Source: Molossus alvarezi (Eukaryota > Chordata > Mammalia > Chiroptera > Molossidae). From it: 64,000 nucleotides of DNA. Below the pieces are notes generated by a model. That model searched no databases. It was not told where the DNA came from and saw only the letters and a list, made by a program, of their open reading frames with translations. Location: the NCBI GenBank assembly GCA_037176705.1, contig JBAWUJ010000116.1, forward strand, positions 1 to 64,000, given 5' to 3'. The translations under genes and the position numbers were made by a program. This document shows positions 34,403 to 46,430 of this stretch, in pieces (the stretch's first letter is position 1; each line of letters opens with the position of its first letter).

Positions 34403-35911
34403 CAGGCATTTTTTACAAATGTTTTTTAAAAAATGATAAAATACCATGAAACAATCTGCATGAATTTGCAATATTTTCTCCAGACCCTGACATTTGTGAA
34501 CCCACTAGATCCAGAGGATGACACTATTTAAAGGCAACTGACAGCTACGCAGCCTTTATATTTGTGCATCTTCTCTGCTCAGGTAGAGAGTCTGTGGATG
34601 TTGCCATTTTGACTCACTGAATCACAGTCTATCTAAATTCCAAAGACTGAAGAATTTACCCAGAACCAGGTGATGCATAAAGACCAAATTCAGCCACTGA
34701 GGACAATTCTAAATTTTAATTATAGAATGTAAACATTTTGTAAAATATGAGTAAAATATAACTGATCTACTCCCCAAGTTTTAGAATTCAGTCACCAATT
34801 AAAAATAAAGCAAAAAAAGTTACAATCATATTTTAAAGCCAATTTTAATTATAATAATGTAACTAATTAATCAGTATAGTGTTTCTGATAATTTCTGGTG
34901 GTTGCTCTAATTACATGGAACAATATTCAATATGTGCTCAAATTACTAATGAGAGTTAGTGTTCTAAAATTATTTCCATTTTATTGCATGCCTCAAAAAA
35001 AAAAAAGAGACACAATTCTACTGTACTATTTTAAATACTAGACATGAATAACACCGAAAAGGGCTATCTTTTGCTGAGAGGAACGTAAAAGTACATTATT
35101 TTACATTTACTGGATATTTATTTAGTAATATTCAGTATCCAATAATGCTCAGACCAGATACCCACAATTTCACAATTTTCTGTCACTTTCAAGATGGGAA
35201 GTCTCATTCTAACATATTATTGATGTGTTCATTAGACACAAAAATGATGTGCTGTGATGGATGTTGTACCTAATTAAACACTAACCCTTCAGTACTGCTG
35301 AGAATGGGATTCAACCTGACACTTCTCATTTCCATAAAGTTGATGGTTTCCACATACTGGGAAGTTTTCTGCAATTTCAAGTCCCAAGATAGACATAAAT
35401 ATCTCCTAGATTCATGCAATACCTCCCAATTGCACTAAGTGGAATGCTTCACCAAAATAAAGGGAGCTTTCTTTGTGGTTTATGGCTTATTTAGCAATTA
35501 ATATAGAGTAGAAACTTTGCTTTCAGACTATTGTCCTTTACTAGTCATCAAGTGTTCTGTTTGCTTTTTTGTTTCTCTGTCTGCTGTAACCATTTCCGAG
35601 GTGAATGGAAGAAGTCATGAAGATTTCCACGTTCATATTCTCATGTGTGAAGTAGAGTTAGGATAGCATATTAAATAAACAAGTATAAAACCAGTTGGTA
35701 TCCTCTTTACTAACTAATGATCAAAACAGGAATAAGAACATTAAACTAAATGTATTGAAAGATAAAGAACTGTGTGGAAAGAAGGTTTGAAACCTGTACT
35801 TAGTAACATATAAGATTTATTAGAAAATATTAGAGCTGTCAATCCACATTATTTGCTCCATAAATGACATATTCTCCAAAGACAAGAACTTCAGGTCATT
35901 CATTAAAAGTG
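34403..35911. other. unique AT-rich DNA, nothing recognised
   Basis: No repeat or gene recognised in 1.5 kb. The high-complexity stretch around 35150-35660 is less AT-rich than its surroundings and could be a conserved noncoding sequence, but only a genome alignment could show that. Confidence 0.4.
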
Positions 35912-35920
35912 AATAGTCTT

Positions 35921-36133
35921 GCCTGGCTGGCATGGCTCACTGGTTGAGTGTCAACCCATGCACCAGTTCAACTCCCAGTCAGAGCACATGCCCAGGTTGT
36001 GGACTAAATCCCCAGTGAGGGACATGCAGGAGGTGGCCAATCAATGTTCTCTCTCATCAATGTTTCTATCTCTCTCTCCCTCTCTTTTTCTTTCTCTAAA
36101 TTCAATAAAGAAAAAAAGTATTTTTAAAAATTT
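35921..36133 (+). mobile_element. bat SINE, type A (Ves-like)
   Basis: 'gcctggctggcatggctcac' head, 'agttcaactcccagtcagag' B-box region, 'gacatgcaggaggtggccaa' middle and 'ctctaaattcaataaag' end. Duplication 'aatagtctt' at 35912-35920 and 36134-36142. The head is more diverged than in type B copies. Confidence 0.92.
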
Positions 36134-36142
36134 AATAGTCTT

Positions 36143-37189
36143 TTGATGAATCAGCCAAATGCTAATTAAAAATCAATGTATATTTTATAATTAATGTGAT
36201 CATATAATTTTCCATCTAAAAATAGACATGTTTAAAAGTAAAAGAAGGAATTAATAGTTATACTGAAGCAGCAGGAATAAAACAGGATTTTCATGAACAA
36301 AATAATTTTTTTCCTCTGTTTATACCTAATTAAAGGCAGACCACTCAAGGAAAGTAGATATACAAACAGGATATTGGACAATGTAAATCAAGTAAATATA
36401 AAATTATATATAAACAACACATACATTTTATTCTTAGAAAAACTGTGAGCCATCATTCTAGTGTGTAAAAAAGCATGTTGTGTTAGCATGTTGTCTTTAG
36501 CTAAAGTTCTGAAGGTCCAGAAAACGAGGGTGAGATAGAAACAGACCTAGGAACCACAACAGGGAAGACAGGCCTGATGAGGTTTAGCCAGGAAAGTGAA
36601 GATTTAGCAGCGGGTCATAAAAACTTTTTAAAATCTTTTGAGGACAGACATGAACAAGAAGGTTATAGTCACTGTCTGCTTCCAGAGGACAGAGCTGGGA
36701 TTCAGAAGTGAGAGGGGAAGAGATCTTTGGTTCAACAAAGAAGATAATTTTTGAACAATGGAGACATGCCCAACCACAGAATAGACCATTATGTGAGTTA
36801 GTGAGCTCCCCAACACTACAAGTACACGTGTGGGATTTGGACAAAAAGCAGAGATCTCTTGTGGTGTCTCTACATGAATGTGAGAAATATTTTCCTAGAA
36901 GTTCTTTATTAGATCTCCCCTCACATATCATTGAACAAAAATCTGCCATATGATTGCCCCTAACCAATCATTGGCAAGGGGAACTAATCCATCACAATTG
37001 AAATCCACCAATTAGGACTTATCCCTATTTAAACTGGGGGAGACATGGACACAAAGAAATATCTTTGTCAATAAAAGAGGCCAATGGTTATTTGCAAAAT
37101 ATGTAATAGACCCTACAGTCTTACTGCTCACAGAATAGCATTATCTACAGCACCTGAATTCCAAACCCCACTCCAAACCCACTGAATAA
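36143..37189. other. mixed unique DNA with a possible old repeat (36490-37090)
   Basis: No gene recognised; the 127-residue minus frame at 36584-36967 has no known domain. The part 36950-37090 has 'taaccaatcattggcaaggg', a second 'ccaccaatta', 'tatttaaa' at 37027-37034 and 'caataaaaga' at 37071-37080. CCAAT, TATA-like and AATAAA elements in that order resemble an LTR or an old interspersed repeat, but I cannot name it. Confidence 0.35.
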
Positions 37190-37207
37190 AAAATCTATTT
37201 TTTGTAA

Positions 37208-37268
37208 TCTTTCTTTTTTTTGCATTAATCTTCAGATAGAGCAGGAGAAAGGGAGGGAGGGAGGGGGG

Positions 37269-37310
<42 letters not shown>

Positions 37311-37463
37311 TGACAGAGACACACTGATTGATTGCCACCCACACGACCCCAACTGGGGCTGGGGACAAACTGCAACTGAGGTGTGTGCCCTTAGTGGGAA
37401 CTAAACCTGGGCCTCTCTGGTCCATAAGCCAAAGCTCTAACCACTTAGCAAACCAGTCAGTGC
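37208..37463 (-). mobile_element. bat SINE, type B, with expanded purine tract
   Basis: Duplication 'aaaatctattttttgtaa' (37190-37207) and 'aaaatctgtttttagtaa' (37464-37481), two mismatches. The CT-rich segment has grown into a GA/GGGA simple repeat (37240-37310), and the 3' hairpin is lost ('tgcattaatcttc'). Confidence 0.92.
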
Positions 37464-37481
37464 AAAATCTGTTTTTAGTAA

Positions 37482-37853
37482 CATGATTTTTATTTACATT
37501 AAAGTTTGAAAAGGTCTTCCCTACAGTGCCTCCTATAGGCTGCCCTAAACTGTATAAACTTATCCAAAAATCATATACAGGAGTAAAATCACAATGGTAG
37601 AACACAGTTTGAATTTGGGTTCCGGGTGTGAATTGTAGGGTAGAAGAATCTCCAGCCCAAAACTCAGGCCAGTTATATAGTAGGGATGTTCCATCTTTTC
37701 ATGTTAATACTGCATGGCACCATCATGCCCGTTACCCAGTGTCCTCATGAAGCTCAGGTACATGTGTGTGTGCATGTATATATAGAAATATACACTCAGT
37801 GTGTTTTCACCAGATTTCATCCTTCCATCAGTATAACTCACCAGGACACGCTT
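37482..37853. other. unique DNA, nothing recognised
   Basis: No coding frame or repeat recognised. A short run 'tgtgtgtgcatgtatatata' lies at about 37761-37780. Confidence 0.4.
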
Positions 37854-37881
37854 TGGTTGGTTGGTTTGTTTGTTTGTTTGT

Positions 37882-37922
<41 letters not shown>

Positions 37923-37974
37923 TGTCTTTTATTTTTATTTATTTAATTTATTTTTTAATTTAACTAATTTTTAT
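37854..37974 (-). repeat. (TTTG)n(TTTA)n microsatellite, expanded tail of L1-H
   Basis: TTGG, TTTG then TTTA tetramers run from 37854 to about 37920 and pass into 'aattaatttttgttacag', the standard 3' end of the L1s here. It is best read as the A-rich tail of L1-H expanded by replication slippage. Confidence 0.85.
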
Positions 37975-38288
37975 TAATTAATTTTTGTTACAGATATTTC
38001 TCCTTTTCACCCCACTGAATTCCCCCTGAGCCTCCTCCCTTTCCTGTCCCCAGTTTCTTGTCCATGTCCACTATTCATGCATACATGCATATAAGTTCTG
38101 TGGTTTATCTCTCCCCCACCACCCCCTCTTCTGGGGATTGTCAGTCTGTACCCCACTTCCACATCTCTGGGACTATCCTATTCCTCAGACTGCTTTGATC
38201 ATTACATTCCACAAATATGTGAGATCATATGATAGTTGTCTTTCTCTGCTTGGCTTGTTTCACTTAGGATGATACTTTCCAGGTCCCT

Positions 38289-40123
38289 TCATGTAGTCTC
38301 AAAGAATAAGAGATCTTTCTTTTGTACAGCTGCATAGTACTCCAGTGTGTATATGTACCACAGCTCTTTTATCCATTCGTCTACTGATGGACACTTGGGC
38401 TGTTTCCAGATCTCAGCTATTGTAAATAGTGCTGCTACAAACATAGGGGTACATATATTCTTTCTGATTGGTGTTTCAGGCTTCTTAGGGTATATTCCTA
38501 GAAGTGGGATTACTGGGTCAAATTGAAGTTCAATTTTTAATTTTTTGAGGTAACACCATATTGTTTTCCATAGTGGCTTCACCAGTCTGCATTCCCACCA
38601 GCAGTGTACTAGAGTCCGCTTTTCTCCACACCCTTGCCAACACTTGTTGTTTGATGATTTGTTGATGGTGGCCATTCTGACAGGTGTGTGTGAGGTGATA
38701 TCTCACTGTTGTTTTAATTTGAATCTCTCTGATGATTAGTGATGTGGAGCATTTTGTCATATGTCTCTTACCATTTGTATGTCCTGTTTGGAGAGGAGAC
38801 TGTTTAGTTTCTCTGCCCCTTTTTCAATTGGGTTCTTTGTCTTCTTTTTGAGGAGTTGTATAAGCACTCTATATATATTGGAAATTAACCTCTTATCTGA
38901 TATATCATTGGCAGTGATGCTCTCCCATACAGTGGGTTGCCTTTCCGTTTTGATGATTGTATCTTTTGCTCTGCAGAAGCTTTTGAGTTTGATGTAGTCC
39001 CATGTGTTCATTTTCTCCTTTGTTTCTATTATCTTAGGTGATGTATCAGTGAAAATTCTGCTACTTATGGTGTCTGAAATTGTGTTCCCTACAGTTTCTT
39101 CTAGGATTTTTATAGATTCATGAGTCACATTTAAGTCTTTTATGCATTTTGAGTTTATTCTCATGTAGGGTGTAAGTGAATGGTCTAGTTTCATTTTTCT
39201 GCATGTAGCTGTCCAATTTTCCCAGCACCATTAATTAAAGAGGCTGTCCTTACTCCACTGTATGCTCTTGCCACCTTTGTCAAATATTAATTGAACATAT
39301 TGCCTTGGGTCCATTTCTGGGTTCTCTGTTCCGTTCCACTGGTCTATATGACTGTTCTTGTGCCAGTACCAGGCTGCTTTGATTACAGTGGCTTTGTAGT
39401 ATAACCTGAAATCTGGTATTGTGATCCCTCCAACTTTGTTCTTCCTTTTCAAGATTGCTGTGGCTATTTGAGGCCTTTTTTGGTTCCATATGAACTTTTG
39501 AAATAATTGTTTTAATTCTGTGCCAAATTCATTTATTAAGTCTAGTAAACTTTTGATGGAGTCTTAGGGGTTTTCTATGTGTAGTATCTATTAAATCCAT
39601 TTGGTCTAGTGCTTCATTTAGAGTCTCTGTTTCCTTGCTAATATTTTTGTCTAGACGATCTATCCAGCGATGTCAGCCCGGTGTTGGAGTCCCCTGCTAT
39701 GATTGTATTGCTATTGATTTCTCCTTTGAAGTCCTCCAGAAGTTTTTAAATATATTTTGGTGCTCCTATATTGTGTGCATATATGTTTATCAAGGTTATA
39801 TCTTCCTGTTGGATAGATCCTTTCAATGTTATGTAGTGGCCTTCTTTGTCTCTAATTATGGCCTTCATTCTGAAATCTATTTTATCAGATATGAGTATTG
39901 CTACCCCAGCTTTTTTTTTTTCTTTTCCGTTTGCTTGGAAGATTTTTTTCCATCCCTTCACTTTCAATCTATGTGAGTCTTTTGTTGTGAGGTGGGTCTC
40001 TTGTAAACAACATATAGATGAGTCATGCTTTCTTATCCAATCAGCTATTCTGTGTCTTTTTATGGGAGCATTCAATCCATTTACATTTAAGGTGATTATT
40101 GATATGTACTTATTCATTGCCAT
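38289..40123 (-). pseudogene. L1-H ORF2 with deleted reverse transcriptase
   Basis: The C-terminal part reads '[20 protein letters not shown]' (38289-38675) with the cysteine-rich motif intact, preceded by 38757-39194. A short '[12 protein letters not shown]'-like junction at 39500-39540 and a second at 39590 skip the catalytic domain. The endonuclease starts at 40123 with 'MAMNKYISIITLNVNGLNAP' and is open for 125 residues, including 'CCLQETHLTTKDSHRLKVKG'. The two joins mean no reverse transcriptase can be made. Confidence 0.88.
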
Positions 40124-40167
40124 TTTGTTTAGTGTGGTTCTATTTTTCTTCCCATTTTTCCTGGTAA

Positions 40168-41082
40168 TTACAGCAGTCCTTTTAACATTTCTTGCAGTGC
40201 TGGTTTGGTGCTATTGTATTCCCTTAGCCTTTTTTTGTCTGGGAAGCTCTTTATTTGACCTTCTATTTTGAATGATAGTCTTGCTGGGTAATGTAGTCTT
40301 GGATTCAGATCCTTGTTTTTCATGACCTTGATTACTTCATGCCATTCCCTTCGAGCCTGTAGTGTTTCTTGTGAAAAGTCAGCTGAGAGCCTTATGGGGT
40401 TTCCTTTGTAGGTAACCTGTTGCTTATCTCTTGCTGCTTTTAGGATTCTCTCTTTGTCTTTAATTTTTGGCAGTTTGATTACTATGTGTCTTGGTGTGGG
40501 CCTGTTTGGGTTCTTGTTACTTGGGGCTCTCTGTGCTTCTTGTACTTGAATGCCTCCTTCCTTCACCAAATTAGGGAAGTTTTCTGTCACTGTTTCTTTG
40601 AATATATTCTCTAACACTTGCTCATTTTCTTCTTATTCAGGGACTCCTATGATGTGAATATTGTTCTGTTTCCAGTTGTCCCACAGTTCTCTTAAGCTGA
40701 CTTCCTGTTTTTTAATCATTTTTTCCTTTTTGTTTTCTGATTGGTTGATTTTTTCTAGCCTTTCTTCTAATTCACTGGTCTTGTCCTCAGCTTCCTCTAC
40801 TCTGCTTCTTAGACCTTCCAATGTGTTTTTCATTTCTGATATGTCATTCTTCATTTCTTCTTGTTGGTTTTTAATTTCCAAATGGTTGATTTTCAACATT
40901 TCTATGTCTTTACTCATGGTGTTCATATCCTTACACATGCTGTTGAGCTTCCTCAACATCATGGCTCTAAATTCTAGTTCTGTTAACTTTCTTAACTGTA
41001 CCTCATTTATCTCATCTTCCGTAGAGGTCTCATGTTCTTTCATTTGGCTTTTGTTTCTGTTTTTCACCATTTTGGCTATCAC
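40168..41082 (-). pseudogene. L1-H ORF1, full length with a single stop
   Basis: The frame is continuous over 305 codons from about 41082 to the stop at 40168-40170, broken only by a TAA at 40633-40635 in the 'GVPE*EENEQ' stretch; L1-E has Glu there, so one G-to-T change would explain it. The first half has the coiled coil ('NTLEGLRSRVEEAEDKTSEL'), the second the RNA-recognition and C-terminal domains ('PRHIVIKLPKIKDKERILKA', 'KPALQEMLKGLL'). Length matches L1 ORF1 of other mammals (about 300-340). It is the best preserved ORF1 in the window. Confidence 0.9.
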
Positions 41083-41965
41083 AGTTGGCTTTGGAGTCTG
41101 CCAAATTTTTTCTGTGGGTGTTGGTGTTCTGCTATTTGTGGTTCCCTCTCCTGGGTTTGGATGAGCTAGGGAGGACCCACGTTAAACACCACCTTCAAGT
41201 CTTAACTTTTCTGGGTAGTGTTGCTGGCCCAGGGAATGGTAGTTATCCTCTAGCTTTTTTTTTTGCCTGGAGGCTATTAGTAGAGGTCACCTGAAACCCC
41301 TTGGTTTCTGAGTTGCCTGAAAAACTCCCTCAGGTGCTCAGTGTAAGAGGATTTCCTGAGGTTGGGGCAGCTGCTGGTTGTTAATGGGCCTCAGTTAGCA
41401 TTTCAATAGCCACCAGGTGGGATTGAATCTCTGAGGGAGGGCCTCTGCCTCACCTCTCCCCAGGGCCCTGGGAAGGAGTAAAATGACCACAGTCCTGCAT
41501 GGTTGCACTCAGTGGAAGCTCTTAGCACCCTCCAAAACCCGAGTGTCCCCACACAGTTCCAGTCCAGTCTGCCTTCCCTCTGCTGAAGCCCAAGGTGAGT
41601 GGCTGCTGCCAATTTAGCCTCTGTTTAGACTCTGCGTTGTGGAGCCACCTGGGACTTTTAACCTGAGAGCACTGCTCCCTGCCAAGGGCGGGCACAGCTG
41701 TGGCACCAGCAGAGGGTTTTGCACTCAGCAGATGCCCCAGGACTGAGCCGTGGTAGCGGGACACTGCCGGGGTGGCAGTACCTTCCAGCAGAGTCCCCTG
41801 GTCCCCGCGAGTCTGTGCGGCACCAGCCGAGGGCTTAGCACGCAGAGTTCGCAGGAATCAGCCTGGGTAGCAGCGTCCAACCGAGTCCCCTGGTCGGAGC
41901 CAGTCCGTGACAGCCCGTGCGGCACCAGCCTAGGGCTTAGCAGGCAGCAGATTCACAGGACTCAG
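41083..41965 (-). repeat. L1-H 5' UTR with about 100-115-bp units
   Basis: The phrase 'gcaccagccgagggcttag' and relatives recur near 41703, 41819 and 41920, with 'gagtcccctggtc' between them, so the promoter region has about three diverged units. Reading frames in it are not genes. Confidence 0.7.
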
Positions 41966-42164
41966 GAGGGTGAAAGGGATGGCGAGGGAGAGAGAGAGAA
42001 ACATTGATGTCAGAGAGACACATCAATTTTTGCCTCGTGCATGACCCCAACCAGGTCAGGGATCAAATCTGCACCTGAGGTATGTGCCCTTGACCAGGAA
42101 TTGAACCCGAGACCCTTTGGTCTGCCGGCTGACATTCTAACCACCGAGCCACACCAGCCAGGGC
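41966..42164 (-). mobile_element. bat SINE at the 5' edge of L1-H
   Basis: In reverse complement: 'gccctggctggtgtggctcg' head, 'ggttcaattcctggtcaagg' B-box region, a 'tgacctggttggggtcatgc' middle close to type B, and a CT-rich end. It stops in 'cctccctcgccatcccttt' without a tail, so the 3' end is missing or the join to L1-H is a deletion. Mixed type A/B features. Confidence 0.85.
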
Positions 42165-42290
42165 ACAGTTTCTACTTTATCCTCACTTTGGAAACGGGAA
42201 CATCAGGGCACAGAGGAGCTCAGAACTCCCTGGGTCATGCGGTTGGGGACAGGTGGCATCTGGATCGAGCAGGTGGTCTCACTGGATGGT
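42165..42290 (+). mobile_element. possible MIR fragment
   Basis: 'tttatcctcactttggaaac', 'ggcacagaggagctcagaa' and 'gggtcatgcggt' follow the order of the MIR core ('gaaactgaggcacagagagg...'). Strongly diverged; a repeat search could decide. Confidence 0.4.
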
Positions 42291-43190
42291 TCCTTCAACT
42301 TGAGCAGACCTCGGAGCCCAGACACCCGGTCAGTCACTATTCTGGGCATGTCTGAGGGTGTTTCAGACACAACAAACTTCTTAGTCGTGGCGAATGGAAC
42401 CCACCCCTCTCCCCAGGGCCTCCTGCAGCCCCTGAGGACTGGGCAGAGCACAAGGGCCCATGGGACGCTCCCTATCAATACACAGATTAGAACAAAACCC
42501 GGGACCACCATTCACCTCGCTCAAGCTCTAGTGTATGCTGCCTCATAGACCGTGAGTGTTATTCCAGGTGGAAGGAGGTGTCGGCCCATCCCCAATGTTC
42601 TCCCCACATTTCACCTTCAGCACCTGCTTCTCCCGAGGGGCCAAGCAGGCCAGTCCACAGCCACGTCCCTCTGTGCTGTGGCCGGGTAACACGCTGTGTC
42701 CTTCCACGTCACGGGGAAGTGAGGTGGTTCATCCTCCTCAGCCCACCATGTGCCATGTCCTGAGTCATGGACACTGTCCCCGCCGAGCACCGTGTGCAGC
42801 CGGGAGGTGATCACCAGGCTGAGAACCTGCCCTTCAGCCCCTGTGATGCCACCATCTCGGGAGGACACGGGGAAGCAGAAGAGGGCACAAGACTCCCATG
42901 TGCCTGGAATGTGCTGGTGGACATGCCCATGTGTGATGGGGAGACCAAGGTTGGCTGTACCACCCTGAGAAGAAGCAGACTTTTTCACCTGTATGTCCTC
43001 CAAAGGCTGTGTGTTGTCCTCGTCCCGCAGAACCACATACCTCAGATTCTTCCACAGAGTGTGACAGTCTTTTTTACCAAAATGCCCCCAGAAGGTCTGC
43101 TCACCTGAGCTCGAGGCTCGCTCTTCGTCGTGGGGAGGATGGGACAGTCCTCACTGGATGCTTCTGGGAACATCGGGTTCCCCATATTTG
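42291..43190. other. GC-rich unique DNA, no gene supported
   Basis: The composition changes to GC-rich here. Many overlapping frames on both strands (up to 139 residues) are expected from base composition. One minus-strand piece around 42990-43105 reads like ordinary protein and is discussed under findings, but I recognise no family and do not call it. Confidence 0.4.
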
Positions 43191-43194
43191 GCCA

Positions 43195-43370
43195 ATGTAC
43201 AGCCCAGACAAGGGCTAATTTCCTAATATGTCAAGAGTCCCTAGAAACGAAGACCAAAACCCTGGGTCAAAAATAAGCATGTGGGTAGTTCCCAGGAAAG
43301 GCCTTTAAATGGAGCTCCTACAGATGAACAGATGCTCAGCTCAGTCGTGCTGGGAGAAAGAACATTTTCA
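43195..43370 (+). mobile_element. ancient L1 ORF2 fragment
   Basis: 'cagacaagggctaatttcct', 'aatatgtcaagagtccctag', then 'gatgaacagatgctcagctc' match in order the L1 ORF2 segment reading LISKIYKELLQ...KRCSTSL. It is diverged and GC-shifted, so very old. Confidence 0.6.
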
Positions 43371-45090
43371 TGACCATGTGCCCCCACTGTTCCCTGAAGA
43401 TCGATGAAAGACCAGGGGTCTGTGGACCCAACAGTGTTGACCAGGATGGAGAATCGCAGGTGCTCCAAACAAGTCTCTGAACCGAACAAAAGGGCAGAAT
43501 GGACAGAACCTGCTGGGAACCCTCTCCCAACAGAAATCGAAGGGGGTGCTCTCCTGCCCTGGACTGCCACCTGCCCCGTGGCTCCCGCAAAGCCCAGCTG
43601 GCAGATGGCAGGACCCCCGGCCTCTGCAGATGCCTGAGCCAGGTCCTTGTGCTGTCTCATACTGGTTCTGTTTGCCTGGAGATCCCTGTTGGTACAGCTC
43701 TGAGCCCACACTCTCACCTCCACAGAAATCTGTGCTACATGGCAGGTGTCAGGCACCTACCTGCACCTGGGCACCTAGAGTGGACTGGCACCCACCATGG
43801 TGGTGACCCATGGACCGCAGAGATGTTGCTTGAGAGCACAGTGTTCTCACCCTCAGCCCCACAGAGAGGGGAGTGGTTCCAGGTGAGAACTGCCATGTCT
43901 CAGACACACGAGCAGAATAAAGCCCTGCATTTGGGCCCCTTGCACTGAGCTGGGGAACTGGGCCAGTGTGCGGCTCCCAAGGTGCCCAGGGCTGGGCTTG
44001 TTTACCCCAGCATTGCTTGTGGGGACAGGAGCCGTCTACCAGTGAAAGGGATCCTGCCCCGGTTCTTGTGGGCTGCAGACAACACAGGAGGGCTTAGGTG
44101 TCACTGCCCACAGCTGAGAAGTTCTCTTGCACAGAAAAAACAGGGTCCTGGGATCAGGCTCCGATCCCACGCAGCCTCGGCTGACCTGCAGAGGCCCTGG
44201 TACAAATGCCTTACCTTCTTTGATTGCAGATTCTTACTCGTACAATGGAAACAAAATCTTTCTCTCTTGCTGACTTCTTGAATGCAAACAGGATCACAGA
44301 AATTGCAATACTTCTAAATTTAAGGGGGTGGGTAGGCGAGGGTATCAGCAGGTGTCTAAAGCCTCTTACTCCCCTGTGAGTCCTCAGGGGTCCTGCCATT
44401 GGGGCGTGTGTGATGGGCTGGCAGAGGTGGGCCGTAAGACCCATGGAGAAGGCTCTGTGTTATCCAGATTTTGACCAAGTGACTGATAACCAGCACTGTT
44501 CTAACCAATATAGCATGTTATGCCTACCAGGGCTCCCAGGTTAGCAGCATAAACAGACAGTATTTGGGATGAACTGACACGCGACATCATTTGTTGCTTT
44601 TCTGACATTCACACTGAAATGGGTGTCCTGGATTCTGCCTGCTCTCACAGACTTGCAGGGACAGTCAGTAAATCTGAGTGATGAGCCCATAAGGTGCCTT
44701 ATCCACCTCGTGCCCATCAAACCGAGGCAGGTTAGCAAGACTAGGAACAAGCCCTGACAAGGGGCCAGACAGAGGCTGGTAAGTGACAACACCCTCCCCA
44801 CCCCCGACAGACACTAAAGAGCAGAGGGTTGAGATCACCTGGCTCAGGGAGTCAGAGAACGAAGAGCAGTTGGAGCCAGACGAGTCCAAGCTGAGGATGA
44901 CTGACCAGGGAGAGACCTTTATATCATTATATCATCATTGTAATAACAACTGTCCCCACAAGTAGAGGGGGCTGATGGTGACAAGCCACATTAGGAATAC
45001 GGTGCCTCCCAGCCAGGAGACAGAGTCAGAATTTGGAGCCACAAATTTTAGAGACACCCCCATTTGGAAACACATAAAATTCCAGAAACT
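43371..45090. other. GC-rich unique DNA, no gene supported
   Basis: Frames such as 43499-43948 (+) and 43241-43756 (-) overlap each other and have no recognised domain. A weak MIR-like stretch may lie at 44205-44320 ('attcttactcgtacaatgga'). 'cagaataaagccctgcattt' at 43913-43932 carries an AATAAA that I cannot tie to a gene. Confidence 0.4.
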
Positions 45091-45305
45091 GACTGACCAC
45101 ACACACACACACACACACACACCCCACATACATGTGCATGCACACCACACACACATACACATGCACACATGCACAGACCACATGCACGAGCATGCACACC
45201 ACATGCAAACCACACACACTACATGCACACACATGCCACACACACCACACGCACAGCACATACATGCACATGCACACCACAAACACATGCACAAATGCAC
45301 ACACT
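45091..45305 (+). repeat. CA-rich simple repeat
   Basis: It starts as pure (CA) at 45100-45122 and continues as imperfect 'cacacatgcaca' and 'cacaccacatgca' variants. It keeps frames open on both strands, which are not genes. Confidence 0.92.
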
Positions 45306-46176
45306 GCCCACTCGTGAGCTGCTTAGTCCCCTCAGACAAGTACTTTGACTTCTTTCCTAGCAGCACCCACGCCCTGGCCTCATTCCTTTTCTCCACCTGA
45401 GTGACACCTGCTTTGCCCTCACCCCTGCTCGACCTTGAAGTTTTCCCTGGGACAATCAAAGCCTGGAGTTCACCTCACATGTCCCTAACCCTCACACACA
45501 ACGTCCCAGACTGTGCCCAGGTGACAAAACAAGCTCCTGTGACAGGGCCTGCACCCACCGAGACACTGTGGTTCCACTCCTGGCACCCTCACTCCAGCCT
45601 GCTGCCCAATGGGAGCTCGACTTTTCCTCGAACCCCCAGGCAGGCAGGAAGCATGCGAGAAGAACGCGCACCCACAGGCCGAGCCTGAGTGTGCGTCCGC
45701 CCTCGCCTCCGGCCCCTCTGGCTGGGAGCCATGGCTTTTCCAGAAGAGAAGATGAACGAGCGTGACCTTGCCGCCGGCGTGAGGCTGCGGGTCAGCACGT
45801 GTTAAAGGTGGTGAAGGACCCGCTTATTCCCATTGGGACATTAAGCAGGCCCTGTTCAAACGTGCTGAGAAGGGGACCTTCCACAGGCTGGTGGGACACA
45901 GCCCTTCCCGGCATGGCTCTGTTTGTCCACAGCCGCAGCCCAGACCGGCAGCTGCAACAGAGATCGTAGGTAATCGGCACACCAGACATCTGACGGAGGG
46001 CATGGCCAGCTCTTCGGAACCTCAGTTCCCTCAGGTGTGGCAGAGACCCTGCCACATGGCCCACCTGTCCCTGCTGCACACAGTAGGGGGGGTGCTCAGA
46101 CTGCCACTCTTCACTCAACACACAGGACTCCAAGTGGAGTTGGCTCAGGCCGCAGGACCACTTTAGAACCCTCTCC
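45306..46176. other. GC-rich unique DNA, no gene supported
   Basis: Nothing recognised. The frame at 45792-46133 (-) has no known domain. Confidence 0.4.
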
Positions 46177-46380
46177 AGCCTGGCCAGTGTGGCTCAGTGG
46201 TTTAAGGTCCTCCCATGCACCTAGAGGTTGCAGGTTCGATTCCCAGTCAGGGCACATGCCCAGGTTGTGGGCTCAATCCCAATAGAGGGCATACAGGAGG
46301 CGGACAATCGATGTTGTCTCTCATCCATGTTTCTATCTCTTTCCTTCTCTTTTCCTTTCCCTCTAAAAATCAATAAAAAC
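46177..46380 (+). mobile_element. bat SINE, type A (Ves-like)
   Basis: 'agcctggccagtgtggctca' head, 'ggttcgattcccagtcaggg' B box, 'ggcatacaggaggcggacaa' middle, and a 'ctctaaaaatcaataaaaac' end. No clear duplication. Followed by A-rich DNA and a GAAA run. Confidence 0.92.
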
Positions 46381-46397
46381 ATGTTTGTTTGTATTTT

Positions 46398-46430
46398 TTA
46401 AAAAAGAAAAAGAAAGAAAGAAAGAAAGAA
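46398..46430 (+). repeat. (GAAA)n simple repeat after the SINE
   Basis: 'aaaagaaaaagaaagaaaga' variants directly after the SINE tail; probably grew from it. Confidence 0.85.

Larger units (their letters stand above)
37975..41965 (-). mobile_element. L1-H: L1 with RT deletions, intact-looking 3' end
   Basis: Minus strand: 3' UTR at 37975-38280, ORF2 C-terminal half 38289-39520, then two internal joins near 39516-39525 and 39588-39592 that remove most of the reverse transcriptase, the endonuclease (39600-40123), ORF1 (40168-41082) and 5' UTR to about 41965, where a SINE takes over. Low divergence from L1-E and L1-I places it among the younger copies. The 5' end motif ('aaaatggtggcag' in sense) is not seen, so the 5' end is truncated or hidden by the SINE. 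Confidence 0.93.
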
